A stretch of 64,000 nt of DNA from positions 62,001 through 126,000 of the forward strand of contig CBFFKJ010000002.1 in assembly GCA_965641885.1 (NCBI GenBank), given 5' to 3'. Numbering within the stretch: position 1 is the first letter of the stretch; the number at the start of each line of letters is the position of its first letter. The position numbers and the translations under genes are program-made. Below, piece by piece: positions 8,977-17,318 of the stretch. Source of the DNA: Pseudophaeobacter sp965641885. GTDB taxonomy: Bacteria > Pseudomonadota > Alphaproteobacteria > Rhodobacterales > Rhodobacteraceae. The notes under the pieces were generated by a model that was not told the origin of the DNA, did no database searches, and saw nothing but the letters and a program-made list of their open reading frames with translations.

Positions 8977-10344
8977 ATGACAGAGATCTTTGCAAAACAG
9001 GCGCTGCTGGCGACGGGCTGGGCCTATGATACCCGGCTGCTGCTTGCGGATGGCAAAATTACCGCCATTTTGCCCAACAGTGCCTGTGAGCCAACAGATC
9101 TGCAGGTCGACACGCTGCTACCGGCAGTGGCCAACCTTCACAGTCACAGCTTTCAGCGCGCCATGGCCGGGATGACGGAATATCGCCTGGCGGGGCGGGA
9201 CAGTTTCTGGACCTGGCGTGACCTGATGTATCGCTTTACCGCGCATCTGACCCCCGAGCAGATCGAGGCCATTGCAGCGCTGGTCTTTTTGGAAATGCAG
9301 GAAAGTGGCTATGCCGCCGTTGGAGAATTCCACTATCTGCACCACCAAAAGAACGGGACACCCTATGACACTCTCAGCGAGCATTCCGACCGGATCATGG
9401 CTGCGGCTGGCGAGACAGGCATTGGCCTCACCCATTTGCCGGTGCTTTATAGCTATGCAGGAGTTGGCGAAAAACCTCTTGAGGCTGGCCAGCAGCGTTT
9501 TGGCAATACCGTAGACCAGTTCTGCAAACTGGTAGAGCAGACCAAGAGCACTATAGCCGCCCTGCCCGCCGACTGTCGGGTTGGCATCGCGCCGCATTCC
9601 CTACGTGCGACCTCGCCCGCCGACCTGCATCAGGTGCTGCAGGCACATGGGAACGGCCCCGTGCATATCCACATTGCTGAACAGCCCAAAGAGGTGCGCG
9701 AGGTGCAGGCAGGCCTTGGCGCACGCCCTGTTGAGTGGTTGCTGGCCAATGCGCCCGTTGCTCAGAACTGGTGCCTGATCCATGCCACCCATATGACCGA
9801 GCGCGAAACCCGCGATATGGCCAGGTCTGGTGCTGTGGCCGGGCTTTGCCCGATCACCGAAGCCAACCTTGGCGATGGGGCCTTCAACGGTGCGCGCTAC
9901 CTTGAGGCGGGCGGGGCATTTGGCGTTGGCTCAGATTCCAATGTACTGATTTCGCTCACGGAAGAGCTGCGCACGCTGGAGTATTCCCAGCGCCTGCGGG
10001 ACCTGTCCCGCAATGTTCTGGTGCAGGGTGAAGGTTCAGTCGGGCATGCGGTTTACACCGCAGCGGCCAGAGGCGGCGCGCAGGCGCTGGGGCGCGAAGC
10101 AGGTGAAATCACTGAGGGCGCCCTGGCTGATCTTGTTGCAATAGACAGCAGCCAGCCTTCGCTTTGTGGGCTGGGCTGCGACCAGCTTTTGGACGGGTTG
10201 GTATTTGCCTCCAAGGATCAGGTGGTGACGGATCTTTGGTCCGCCGGGCGCCACTGCGTCAAGGAGGGCCGCCACATCAGTCGCGACGCAATCGTGAGGC
10301 GCTACCGCAAGGCTATTGCCAGCCTGTTAGCCGCCCTGGCGTAG
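8977..10344 (+). CDS. hutF: Formimidoylglutamate deiminase
   Basis: A metal-dependent amidohydrolase that converts N-formimino-L-glutamate to N-formyl-L-glutamate and ammonia, feeding HutG. The amidohydrolase metal motif HSHSFQRAM is near residue 52, followed by conserved stretches GEFHYLHH, HIAEQPKEV, IHATHMT and GVGSDSNVLIS. The chosen ATG at 8977 has GAGGGA about 5 nt upstream; the frame is open further up, with an ATG at 8950, but that start overlaps the palindromic operator. The predicted protein is 455 residues, the usual HutF size. The gene is divergent from hutI and probably shares its HutC operator. Confidence 0.94.
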   Translation: MTEIFAKQALLATGWAYDTRLLLADGKITAILPNSACEPTDLQVDTLLPAVANLHSHSFQRAMAGMTEYRLAGRDSFWTWRDLMYRFTAHLTPEQIEAIAALVFLEMQESGYAAVGEFHYLHHQKNGTPYDTLSEHSDRIMAAAGETGIGLTHLPVLYSYAGVGEKPLEAGQQRFGNTVDQFCKLVEQTKSTIAALPADCRVGIAPHSLRATSPADLHQVLQAHGNGPVHIHIAEQPKEVREVQAGLGARPVEWLLANAPVAQNWCLIHATHMTERETRDMARSGAVAGLCPITEANLGDGAFNGARYLEAGGAFGVGSDSNVLISLTEELRTLEYSQRLRDLSRNVLVQGEGSVGHAVYTAAARGGAQALGREAGEITEGALADLVAIDSSQPSLCGLGCDQLLDGLVFASKDQVVTDLWSAGRHCVKEGRHISRDAIVRRYRKAIASLLAALA

Positions 10345-10468
10345 CGACCTGACCAAAAGAAAATGGCGGTGCATAACCCGGCAGAGGGCACCGGCCTGGC
10401 CCCAAAAGGGCAGTAGAAACGGACGCTTGCAGCGTGCAGTACAGCGGCGCGTCTCTGGATGAAGCCGT

Positions 10469-10496
10469 TTGTCATTCCCATAAATCCCTTTATACT
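10469..10496 (+). promoter_or_regulatory. Sigma-70-type promoter of the aminosugar genes
   Basis: TTGTCA (10469-10474) and TATACT (10491-10496) are separated by 16 bp, close to the housekeeping consensus, and end about 32 bp before the GTG start of the FdtA-like gene. No operator-like repeat is seen around it. Confidence 0.55.
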
Positions 10497-10528
10497 GCGG
10501 CGGAAGAAAACAAGCAGGATAGTGTCCA

Positions 10529-10939
10529 GTGCCTTTGAAAGACTGCTCGATTGTCGATCTGCCAAAAATCACCGATGTGCGTGGCAATCTGACCTTTGTT
10601 GAGGGGGGCAATCACATCCCCTTTGATATCAAGCGGGTCTACTATCTGTATGACGTGCCGGGTGGCTCTGATCGCGGCGAGCACGCCCATAAGAACCTGC
10701 ATCAGCTGGTCATTTGCATGTCGGGTAGCTTTGACATGGTGCTGGATGATGGCTTTGAGAAAAAGCGGTTTCACCTCAACCGGTCCTATTATGGCGTCTA
10801 TGTCTGCCCGATGATGTGGCGGTATCTTGATAATTTCTCCTCCGGGTCGGTCTGCATGGTGCTGGCCTCTGCCCCCTATGATGAGAACGACTACATCCGG
10901 GATCGGGGTGAGTTCCTGAAAGCGGTTGGTGCGTCATGA
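10529..10939 (+). CDS. fdtA: dTDP-4-oxo-6-deoxyglucose 3,4-ketoisomerase (FdtA/QdtA-like)
   Basis: A 136-residue single-domain cupin of the WxcM-like/FdtA family. These enzymes move the keto group of dTDP-4-keto-6-deoxyglucose from C4 to C3, preparing it for 3-amination. The two catalytic histidines of the family are visible in RGEHAHKNLHQLV. The start is GTG at 10529 with AGGA about 9 nt upstream. Its stop overlaps the next gene's ATG by 4 nt, and the partner is exactly the aminotransferase expected to follow in dTDP-3-amino-3,6-dideoxyhexose synthesis. Whether the sugar is galacto- or gluco-configured (Fdt versus Qdt) cannot be read from sequence by eye. No RmlA/RmlB or glycosyltransferase genes lie nearby. 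Confidence 0.8.
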   Translation: MPLKDCSIVDLPKITDVRGNLTFVEGGNHIPFDIKRVYYLYDVPGGSDRGEHAHKNLHQLVICMSGSFDMVLDDGFEKKRFHLNRSYYGVYVCPMMWRYLDNFSSGSVCMVLASAPYDENDYIRDRGEFLKAVGAS

Positions 10940-12030
10940 AAGTTCCATTTCTGAATTTGCAAGCCGCCCACGCCGGGCAACAGGACCAGATTGAGGCAGC
11001 CCTTTTGCGGGTTGCCCGCTCGGGCTCTTTTGTGCTGGGCGAAGAGCTGGAAGCCTTTGAAGCCAATTTTGCAGCCTTTGTTGGCAGCCCCCATTGTGTG
11101 GGGGTGGCAAATGGTCTGGATGCGCTGCGATTGGGGCTTGCGGCTGCGGGCATCGGTCCCGGCGACGAGGTCATCGTGCCAGCCAATACCTATATCGCAA
11201 CCTGGCTTGCGGTCAGCCAATGTGGTGCCACTCCTGTTCCGGTAGAGCCGCTGGAGGCGACCTATAATATCGACCCGGCTGCGGTCGAGGCCGCCGTGAA
11301 CGGGCGCACCCGCGCCATTTTGCCGGTTCATCTCTATGGTCAGCCCGCCGATATGGATGCCTTGAATGCAATTGCCAAAAAGCACGATCTTTTTGTTCTC
11401 GAGGACGCAGCCCAGGCGCATGGTGCCCGCTATAAATCGCGCCGGATAGGCAGCACTGGCACCGCCACCTGGAGCTATTACCCCTCGAAAAATCTCGGCG
11501 CTTTGGGCGACGGTGGTGCGCTGACGACGGACAACGCCGAGATCGCCGCGCAGGTTAATTTGCTGCGCAACTACGGCTCTCGGGTTAAATATGAGAACGA
11601 GGTCAAAGGCCTGAACAGCCGTCTGGATCCGATTCAAGCCGCTGTGTTGAGCGTAAAGCTGGAACAGCTGGACGCCGCCACCCTGCGGCGCCAGGAGATT
11701 GCCCGCAGCTACAGCGCCGCCTTTGCGGCCGCTGGCCTTGCCACCCCGATGGTCCCCGAATGGGCAGACCCGGTCTGGCATCTTTATGTGCTGCGTCACA
11801 CTGACCGGTCCGGGCTGCAAAAACGTCTGGCTGAAGCGGAAATCGGCACGGTTATCCACTACCCTATTCCACCACATATGCAGCCTGCCTATGCGGATGC
11901 AGGCTATCAGTCAGGCAGCTTTCCCCTGAGCGAACGCCTGGCAGATGAAGTTCTCAGCCTGCCCATGTGCCCGGCGCAGACACCCGAGCAAACCGCCTAT
12001 GTGATCGAGAAAGTACTGGCGCTGGCGTGA
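10936..12030 (+). CDS. fdtB: PLP-dependent sugar 3-aminotransferase (DegT/DnrJ/EryC1/StrS family)
   Basis: A 364-residue fold-type I aminotransferase. The Schiff-base lysine is Lys185 in YYPSKNLGALGDGGAL, and the PLP-ring-stacking acid is Asp157 in VLEDAAQAHGA. Following an FdtA-type isomerase, it most likely aminates C3 of a dTDP-3-keto-6-deoxyhexose, giving a 3-amino-3,6-dideoxy sugar for surface polysaccharide. It overlaps the isomerase gene by 4 nt and shares its promoter. No acetyltransferase (FdtC-like) or polysaccharide genes follow, so the pair depends on pathways encoded elsewhere. The family is certain; the exact sugar is inferred from the partner. Confidence 0.82.
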   Translation: MKVPFLNLQAAHAGQQDQIEAALLRVARSGSFVLGEELEAFEANFAAFVGSPHCVGVANGLDALRLGLAAAGIGPGDEVIVPANTYIATWLAVSQCGATPVPVEPLEATYNIDPAAVEAAVNGRTRAILPVHLYGQPADMDALNAIAKKHDLFVLEDAAQAHGARYKSRRIGSTGTATWSYYPSKNLGALGDGGALTTDNAEIAAQVNLLRNYGSRVKYENEVKGLNSRLDPIQAAVLSVKLEQLDAATLRRQEIARSYSAAFAAAGLATPMVPEWADPVWHLYVLRHTDRSGLQKRLAEAEIGTVIHYPIPPHMQPAYADAGYQSGSFPLSERLADEVLSLPMCPAQTPEQTAYVIEKVLALA

Positions 12031-12125
12031 TCCGCGACCTTGGCTTTTGCACAGCCTTTCCGGGTGGGCAATACCTTGCCGCAACGGGCGAAAAAACACG
12101 CCTTGATTGATTTTTTCTGTGAAGC

Positions 12126-12147
12126 AAATCTCCCCGGGGAGATTTTT
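12126..12147 (+). terminator. Terminator-like palindrome after the aminotransferase
   Basis: A perfect 20-bp palindrome with CCCCGGGG at its centre and AAATCT/AGATTT arms is followed on the plus strand by a run of five T (12143-12147). It lies about 95 bp after the aminotransferase stop. The stem is short once a 4-nt loop is allowed (8 bp), so it may be a moderate terminator; the A run on its left could also let it work in the other direction. Confidence 0.55.
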
Positions 12148-12186
12148 CCGAGCAGCAGTCTGATCTTAACATGTGTCTTTTGGCAC

Positions 12187-12226
12187 ATATTTCGTGGGCC
12201 TCCCCTGAGATGGGATCACGAAATAT
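12187..12226. repeat. Inverted repeat with inner stem, function unknown
   Basis: Arms ATATTTCGTG (12187-12196) and CACGAAATAT (12217-12226) pair perfectly, and an inner TCCC/GGGA pair can extend the structure. There is no T tract on either strand. It lies in the 470-bp stretch between the aminotransferase and the next plausible plus-strand coding segment. A regulator site or the 3' structure of a small RNA are possibilities; nothing else in sequence decides. Confidence 0.4.
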
Positions 12227-12243
12227 CAAGCCTCTTCAATGCT

Positions 12244-12465
12244 CTAGGAATTTCCTTTTTTTCGGCCCAGAACCGATGCCACTGCGCAGCCTTCAAGGCC
12301 CTGCCCCATGTTGACGCTCAAATCGGAATTGGCTAATAAATTGTTAACTTCGGTTAACGCTGTGGCATTCAACTTTGACAGGTTTGTTTGCGCACAGGCG
12401 TAGATAGTGAGCAGGGTCAGTGTTGAAACCAAAAGAAATAGCCCACGCGGTCTCTCTTTAAACAC
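12244..12465 (-). CDS. Possible small exported protein, 73 residues
   Basis: A short minus-strand frame with a basic N-terminus (FKERPRG) and a hydrophobic stretch (LFLLVSTLTLLTIYAC), followed by a polar 50-residue tail. This resembles a signal peptide, and the cysteine after IYA could be a weak lipobox, but position -3 is Ile and -2 Tyr, which is poor. The start is GTG with no clear ribosome site. It sits in an AT-richer stretch between two hairpins and an unrelated plus-strand gene. No family recognised; it may be a chance frame. Confidence 0.3.
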   Translation of the reverse strand: MFKERPRGLFLLVSTLTLLTIYACAQTNLSKLNATALTEVNNLLANSDLSVNMGQGLEGCAVASVLGRKKGNS

Positions 12466-12500
12466 AAGAACCAGCCAGCCCTATAAAAGTCAGATCTATT

Positions 12501-12717
12501 GTGACAACGGGGCATATTCGCGTTTCGCGAAAGCCGAAACTGCAGGTCGTCGCAACCCAAAATCCCCTCTCAGAGCCCATCTTTGCCTGCAACACGGATG
12601 TCCAAACGCCCGCAGACGCGCCCTCGCAGCCGATTTTTGGAGAGGCTGAGGACACCCTGTTTTCTGGCGAGGCCCAGCCTTCTGCATTGGACGCGTTACC
12701 CCCCGCTAGCCCTCCCC
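12501..12717 (+). other. Coding-like segment in a different frame directly before the next gene
   Basis: From a GTG at 12501 the frame reads 72 codons of plausible, acidic, Pro/Ala-rich protein (for example FGEAEDTLFSGEAQP) with normal codon use, then degenerates past about 12715. A run of six C at 12698-12703 lies at the point where the reading shifts to the frame of the following gene. Dropping one C would fuse the two into a protein of about 221 residues with a cytoplasmic N-terminal part and a membrane segment. Either a real frameshift, a sequencing error, or two separate frames. Confidence 0.4.
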
Positions 12718-13167
12718 ATGAAACTGATCAAACTCATCGTGGCGGCCGCTGTTTCGGGCATAGTAGCCATCACCCTGGCCGCAACAGCCACTGCAGGAAC
12801 ATCAGGAGCGACGGGCCAGGACACTGCGGATCTGGTTGCCCATATCACTGCGGGCACCCGGGTTGCGCTGCGCAATGGCGCCGTAAAAAACCCAGACAAG
12901 TCCACGGAAACCTCTCCTAAACCGGTCGCACAGCTAACCTCACAGGCAACCCCAGAGTCGACACCAGAAGCAAACGGGAGGGCTGACACAAATGGCCTCT
13001 ATGCGTTGGTTTTGACCGCCTTGCAGCAGGGCCAATCGCACCGGTATATCGACCAACTGGCCAATGAGGCCCACCGCTCGGACAAAGTGGCTGTCCCGAG
13101 TGTGTTGCTCACAACCACCGGCGCGGTCGACACCGTGGCATTGCTCACGCTTTTTGGCAAACAGTAG
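12718..13167 (+). CDS. Hypothetical secreted or membrane-anchored protein
   Basis: The 149-residue product starts with MKLIKLIVAAAVSGIVAI, a basic start followed by a hydrophobic stretch that fits a signal peptide or single membrane anchor, ending near TATAG. After it come a Thr/Pro/Ser-rich linker (about 55-90) and a C-terminal part with two helix-like blocks (TNGLYALVLTALQQGQSHRY and the last 40 residues). No known domain was recognised. There is no clear ribosome site before the ATG, and the upstream frame looks coding, so the true gene may begin at 12501 and be frameshifted here. The next gene begins about 160 bp further on with its own ribosome site. Confidence 0.5.
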   Translation: MKLIKLIVAAAVSGIVAITLAATATAGTSGATGQDTADLVAHITAGTRVALRNGAVKNPDKSTETSPKPVAQLTSQATPESTPEANGRADTNGLYALVLTALQQGQSHRYIDQLANEAHRSDKVAVPSVLLTTTGAVDTVALLTLFGKQ

Positions 13168-13326
13168 CGCAAATCATATTTTCCAACATTTGACATGAGG
13201 CCTCAGGCCGCCAAACGGCTGCCAACTGGTTACTTCAAAAACCTATTCTCAAGACACCACCGGATCCAACATTGAGCACGGCCAAACCGTGCCGAGAGGA
13301 TCACCTAAATCCCAGGGGAACATTCG

Positions 13327-14409
13327 ATGAAGACCAAATTACTGGCCGCAGCACTGTCGCTTGCAGGCCTGTTCGGTGCGCAAATTCTCGCGGCCGAGAC
13401 CTGTGGTGACTCCTACAGCGTAAAATCCGGCGACAGCCTGTCCGTGATTGCAGACCGCCTCTATAAAGATGCGGCGACCTGGAGCACCATCCACACGCAA
13501 AACATCGACACCATCGGGCCAAAACCCAGTGCCATTCGGGTTGGCATGAAGCTGAGGATCCCCTGCCTCAACGGACTGCCAACAGGCCTTGCGGGTGGCA
13601 AAGAGATCACAGCCACCGCTGCTGTCACAACTGCGCCTGTGCGGATCACTCCGGGCAATGCTTCGGTGCGCCAGAAAATCAATCTTCTGACCGGCGACGA
13701 CTATGCACTCTTCACATCAAAAAGCACGCACAACGGCGGGCTGATCACGGATGCGATGACTGCGGTCATGACTAAGGCGGCTCCACAAGAGGGCTTTGCC
13801 ATCCACTGGGTCAACGATTGGGGCTCGCATTTTGACCCGCTTTTGTCCAATGCCCTGCTGGATGTGGGCTTTCCCTGGTATCGGCCTGATTGCGACAGCA
13901 TGCCGGACAGCTATCACTGCGTGAATTTCCTGTTCTCAGAGTCCATGTTCGAAACCCTGATGTTGCTGTTTGTCGACAAACGCCGCCCCTTCACCTTTGA
14001 GGACGATGCCGACATTGTTGGCAAAACCCTGTGCCGGCCCAATGGCTATCTGACCTTCGATCTTGAAGGCTCTGGCCGCAACTGGCTGGCCGAGAACAAG
14101 ATCACTCTGAAATCGCACCATACGGTCAAAGACTGCTTTGACATGGTTGCCAAAGGCGAAGCCGATGCGGTGGCCATCAACGAATTCACCGGCCGCAGCG
14201 TGATGAAAGAGCACGGGTTAGGTGATCAGTTCAACGTCCTGCCACAGCCGCTTTCGGTGCTTGGAATTCACGCCGTGGTGCATAAAACCCACCCCCGCGC
14301 CAATGAGCTGATGGGCCTGGTCAGCAAGGGGCTGCAGGATATTCGCGACGATGGCAGCTACCAGCGCATCATCGAAGACCACCTCTCCCGCATCTGGGCT
14401 GGCTTCTAG
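13327..14409 (+). CDS. LysM-domain protein fused to a solute-binding (SBP) domain
   Basis: A 360-residue exported protein. It has a signal peptide (about 1-23, ending AAE), a LysM peptidoglycan-binding domain (about 25-78: CGDSYSVKSGDSLSVIA through GMKLRIPC, flanked by two cysteines that could pair), a linker, and a type II periplasmic binding domain of the SBP_bac_3 kind (about 110-355). The combination suggests a cell-wall-tethered periplasmic ligand sensor or catcher; no permease or ATPase gene is next to it, so transport is not supported. The ATG at 13327 is preceded by GGGGA. Ten bases after its stop comes a paralogue with the same layout but two internal stop codons. Ligand unknown. Confidence 0.8.
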   Translation: MKTKLLAAALSLAGLFGAQILAAETCGDSYSVKSGDSLSVIADRLYKDAATWSTIHTQNIDTIGPKPSAIRVGMKLRIPCLNGLPTGLAGGKEITATAAVTTAPVRITPGNASVRQKINLLTGDDYALFTSKSTHNGGLITDAMTAVMTKAAPQEGFAIHWVNDWGSHFDPLLSNALLDVGFPWYRPDCDSMPDSYHCVNFLFSESMFETLMLLFVDKRRPFTFEDDADIVGKTLCRPNGYLTFDLEGSGRNWLAENKITLKSHHTVKDCFDMVAKGEADAVAINEFTGRSVMKEHGLGDQFNVLPQPLSVLGIHAVVHKTHPRANELMGLVSKGLQDIRDDGSYQRIIEDHLSRIWAGF

Positions 14410-14418
14410 GAGGCGACA

Positions 14419-15438
14419 ATGCTGAAGACGCTCTCGATCTCTATCGCCGTGGTTTTGGGATTCCTCAGCCCGGCTGCCGCCTGGGCCATTTGCGATGTGG
14501 ATTACCGGGTGCAGCCCGGTGATACCCTGTTCTCTATCGCCGAGCACCACTACGGCGACCGGGGCCGCTGGACCCTGATCTAATATGGCAATCAAAGCCG
14601 CCTGACCGGACCCGTGACCGAGGCGGACAAGGTGCTGCATATCCCCTGTGCCAAGGGCGTTTTGGCGCCCGACGCCACGCCCCTGCGCCAGGATGATGCG
14701 GAAATGAAACTGCTGACCGGCGGCGGCTTTGCGCCCTTTACCGATCCCGCCTTGCCGGGTCAGGGCCTGAAAACCGAGCTGGTGAATGCAGCCCTGGAGC
14801 TGACGCCTGCGCCGGTCTCCTGCTCTATCACCTGGGAGAATGACTGGTCCAAGCACCTGTTTCCAAAGCTCAACGACAAAGAGTTCGACATGGGGTTTCC
14901 CTGGTTCAAACCCGACTGCGCCAGCACGCCTCGGGATGAACGCTGTGTGAATTTCCACTTTTCCGAGCCGCTGATCACCATCCCGATCATGTTGTTCACC
15001 CGCGCGGATGACAGCTTTAGCTTTGATGCGGATAGCGACATCGAGGGCAAGACGCTATGTCGCCCCAAGGGCTATTTCACCCATGATCTGGATCGTCCCG
15101 GCCGCTGCTGGCTCAGCGAGGACAAGATCACGCTGGTGCAGGCCGACAGTCCCGCCGCCTGTTTCCACCTGGTGCAGCAAGGCCGGGTAGATGCGGCCAC
15201 GGTTAATCTGTTTCTGGGCGCCAACACACTGATTGAGGTAGGCTTGCGCGACAGCATCCTGCCAGTCGAGCAGCCCCTGTCAGAATAGGGTCTGCATGTG
15301 GTGATTTCAAAACGGCACTGGCGCGACACCTCGCATTTGTACCGGTTCAATGCCGGCCTCAAGGCGCTTAAGAAAGAAGGGCGTTTTGAGGAGATCGTGG
15401 CACGCCATCTTGAGCAGTTCTGGGGGCAGTTGCAGTAA
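14419..15438 (+). pseudogene. Broken paralogue of the LysM/solute-binding protein (two in-frame stops)
   Basis: One frame from ATG 14419 (GGAGG about 6 nt upstream) to TAA 15436-15438 encodes signal peptide, LysM (VDYRVQPGDTLFSIAE) and solute-binding domain, collinear with the gene before it. The frame is interrupted by TAA at 14581-14583, inside LysM after GRWTLI, and by TAG at 15286-15288, after VEQPLSE. Both sit where the paralogue has ordinary residues (His and Leu). No frameshift is needed, and the rest is well preserved, including GFPWFKPDC, which matches GFPWYRPDC in the intact copy. It is therefore a recent decay by point mutations, or a case of stop read-through. A remnant protein from an internal start (14614) would lack export and LysM. 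Confidence 0.8.
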
Positions 15439-15516
15439 CCCCTCTCTTCGAGGGCGGCCCAAAAACCAAATCAAGCCGCTGCATTTTTGCGCGGCGGCCT
15501 GTTTTTAGGATAGGCG

Positions 15517-16623
15517 TCAGTCAGAAGGATCGCTGCGGGCCTCTCCGCTGACATCGCTGCGGGCAATAGCGACAGATTTAACAACGGCATAGCAGCTGAC
15601 GCCGGGGGCCAACTCAAGCGCCTGCGCCGAACGCCGTGTGATCCGGGCCAGAATACGCCCCGCATCGGTCTTGAGCGTGACCATTGCCCCAGGGCCGACA
15701 CCGCCCCGGATCTGCTCGACCTTGCCGGGCAGTATATTCAGCGCTGACAGACCTTCGGGTTTTTGCCGTGACAGGATCACGTCCTGCGCCAGAATACGCA
15801 CTCGCAGCTGACTGCCCACTTGCTGCATAACCTGCGGCAGAAACAGGGAAATACCGCCTGCCTCCAGCTCGCTCAACCCGTCTGTATGATGCCGCAAAAG
15901 CCGCGCCTGCAGCAGTGCTCCGGCAGCGCGCACCCCGGTTGGCATCACGCTGGCATCCCCAAGAACCTCGGCAGCGCTGCCCTGACGCTGCACCTTGCCG
16001 TCCTTTAGCACCACCACGGTTGTGGCCAGCCGCGCCACCTCAGTAGCGGCGTGACTCACATAGAGCATGGGGATCTTAACCTCATCCCGCAGCCGCTCAA
16101 AATAGGGCAGGATCTCTTCCTTGCGCGGGTCATCCAGCGCCGCCAGGGGCTCATCCGCCAGGATCAGATCCGGGCTGGACAACAGGGCGCGGCCAATAGC
16201 GACCCGCTGTTTTTCGCCGCCCGACAGGCTGCCCGGATGCCGCGCCATCAGAGGACCGATGCCAAGCATCGCAACGATCCGCTCCAGATCCTCGCACGCG
16301 GCCCCTTTGGGGGCGAACCAGCGCCCAAACAGCAGGTTCTGGCGCACAGTCAGATGCGGAAACAGCCGCCCCTCCTGAAAGATATAGCCAATGCGACGGC
16401 GGTGCGGCGCAAGCCAGATGCCCCGGTCCAGATCAAACAGCACCCGCCCGTTGAGGGCCACACGACCTGTTTCGGGTCGCACGAGGCCGGCCACGGCGTT
16501 TACCACTGTGGTTTTGCCAGCACCCGAGCCGCCAAACAGCACTGTCACCCCTGCCGGTGCCTCAAAGGAGATATCCAGCGTAAATCCTGCAAGTTGCTGA
16601 CGAAGATCAACCGAAAGCATCAT
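15517..16623 (-). CDS. modC: Molybdate ABC transporter ATPase
   Basis: A 368-residue ABC ATPase that energises molybdate import at the inner membrane. It has Walker A GGSGAGKTT (31-39), the ABC signature LSGGEKQRVAIGRAL, Walker B followed by DEPLAALD, and a C-terminal Mop/TOBE molybdate-binding domain (about 290-355), which sets ModC apart from other importers. The start ATG at 16623 overlaps the modB stop (ATGA); a second ATG follows directly at 16620. It is the last gene of modABC. No ModE-type site was found near the operon. Confidence 0.94.
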   Translation of the reverse strand: MMLSVDLRQQLAGFTLDISFEAPAGVTVLFGGSGAGKTTVVNAVAGLVRPETGRVALNGRVLFDLDRGIWLAPHRRRIGYIFQEGRLFPHLTVRQNLLFGRWFAPKGAACEDLERIVAMLGIGPLMARHPGSLSGGEKQRVAIGRALLSSPDLILADEPLAALDDPRKEEILPYFERLRDEVKIPMLYVSHAATEVARLATTVVVLKDGKVQRQGSAAEVLGDASVMPTGVRAAGALLQARLLRHHTDGLSELEAGGISLFLPQVMQQVGSQLRVRILAQDVILSRQKPEGLSALNILPGKVEQIRGGVGPGAMVTLKTDAGRILARITRRSAQALELAPGVSCYAVVKSVAIARSDVSGEARSDPSD

Positions 16624-17312
16624 GTGCCTCCAAGGCGTTTGCTGGCACGGCGCGCCAGCAGTTCCGACAGGATCAGCGCGCTCATGGCGATCCCCACCGA
16701 GATCAGCACCAGCCGCAGTGCCGCACTCTCACCGCCGGGCACCTGCAAAAACGCGTAAATCGCCGAGGGCAGGGTTTGTGTCTGGCCGGGGATGTTGGAG
16801 ACAAAGGTGATGGTGGCGCCGAACTCCCCCATTGCCTTGGCAAAGGCCAGAATGGTTCCGGCAATGACCCCCGGCAGGATCAAAGGCAGGGTCACCGTGG
16901 CAAAGGCCCAGAGACGATTGGCTCCCAGGGTTGCTGCAGCCTGTTCCAGTTTGGGGTCCACCGCCTCGATCGACAGCCGGATGGCGCGCACCATCAGGGG
17001 AAACCCCATAATTGCCGCCGCCAGCGCCGCCCCCGTCCAGCGAAAGGCCAGTATGATGCCAAATTGCTGCAAAAACCCTCCCAAAGCACCCTGGGTGCCA
17101 AAGGCCAAAAGCAGCAGATAACCGGTTACGACCGGGGGCAGGATCAAGGGCAGATGCACCAGCCCATTCAGCAGTTGCTTGCCCGCAAACTCCCAGCGCG
17201 CCAGAGCATAGGCGACAAAAATCCCAAAAGGCAGGCTCAACAAACTTGCCCAGATCGAAACCTTGAGAGACAGTGCAATAGCCTGCCATTCTTCGGGACC
17301 AAGCCAGTTCAT
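16620..17312 (-). CDS. modB: Molybdate ABC transporter permease
   Basis: A 230-residue inner-membrane permease with about five hydrophobic segments. The cytoplasmic EAA-type loop that docks the ATPase is visible as EQAAATLGANRLWAFATVTLP, and the ModB-typical KAMGEFGATITF follows. It lies 6 nt after modA and overlaps modC by 4 nt, so the three genes form one operon. Substrate molybdate (possibly also tungstate) is inferred from the ModA and ModC partners. Confidence 0.94.
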   Translation of the reverse strand: MNWLGPEEWQAIALSLKVSIWASLLSLPFGIFVAYALARWEFAGKQLLNGLVHLPLILPPVVTGYLLLLAFGTQGALGGFLQQFGIILAFRWTGAALAAAIMGFPLMVRAIRLSIEAVDPKLEQAAATLGANRLWAFATVTLPLILPGVIAGTILAFAKAMGEFGATITFVSNIPGQTQTLPSAIYAFLQVPGGESAALRLVLISVGIAMSALILSELLARRASKRLGGT

Positions 17313-17318
17313 GCGCCG

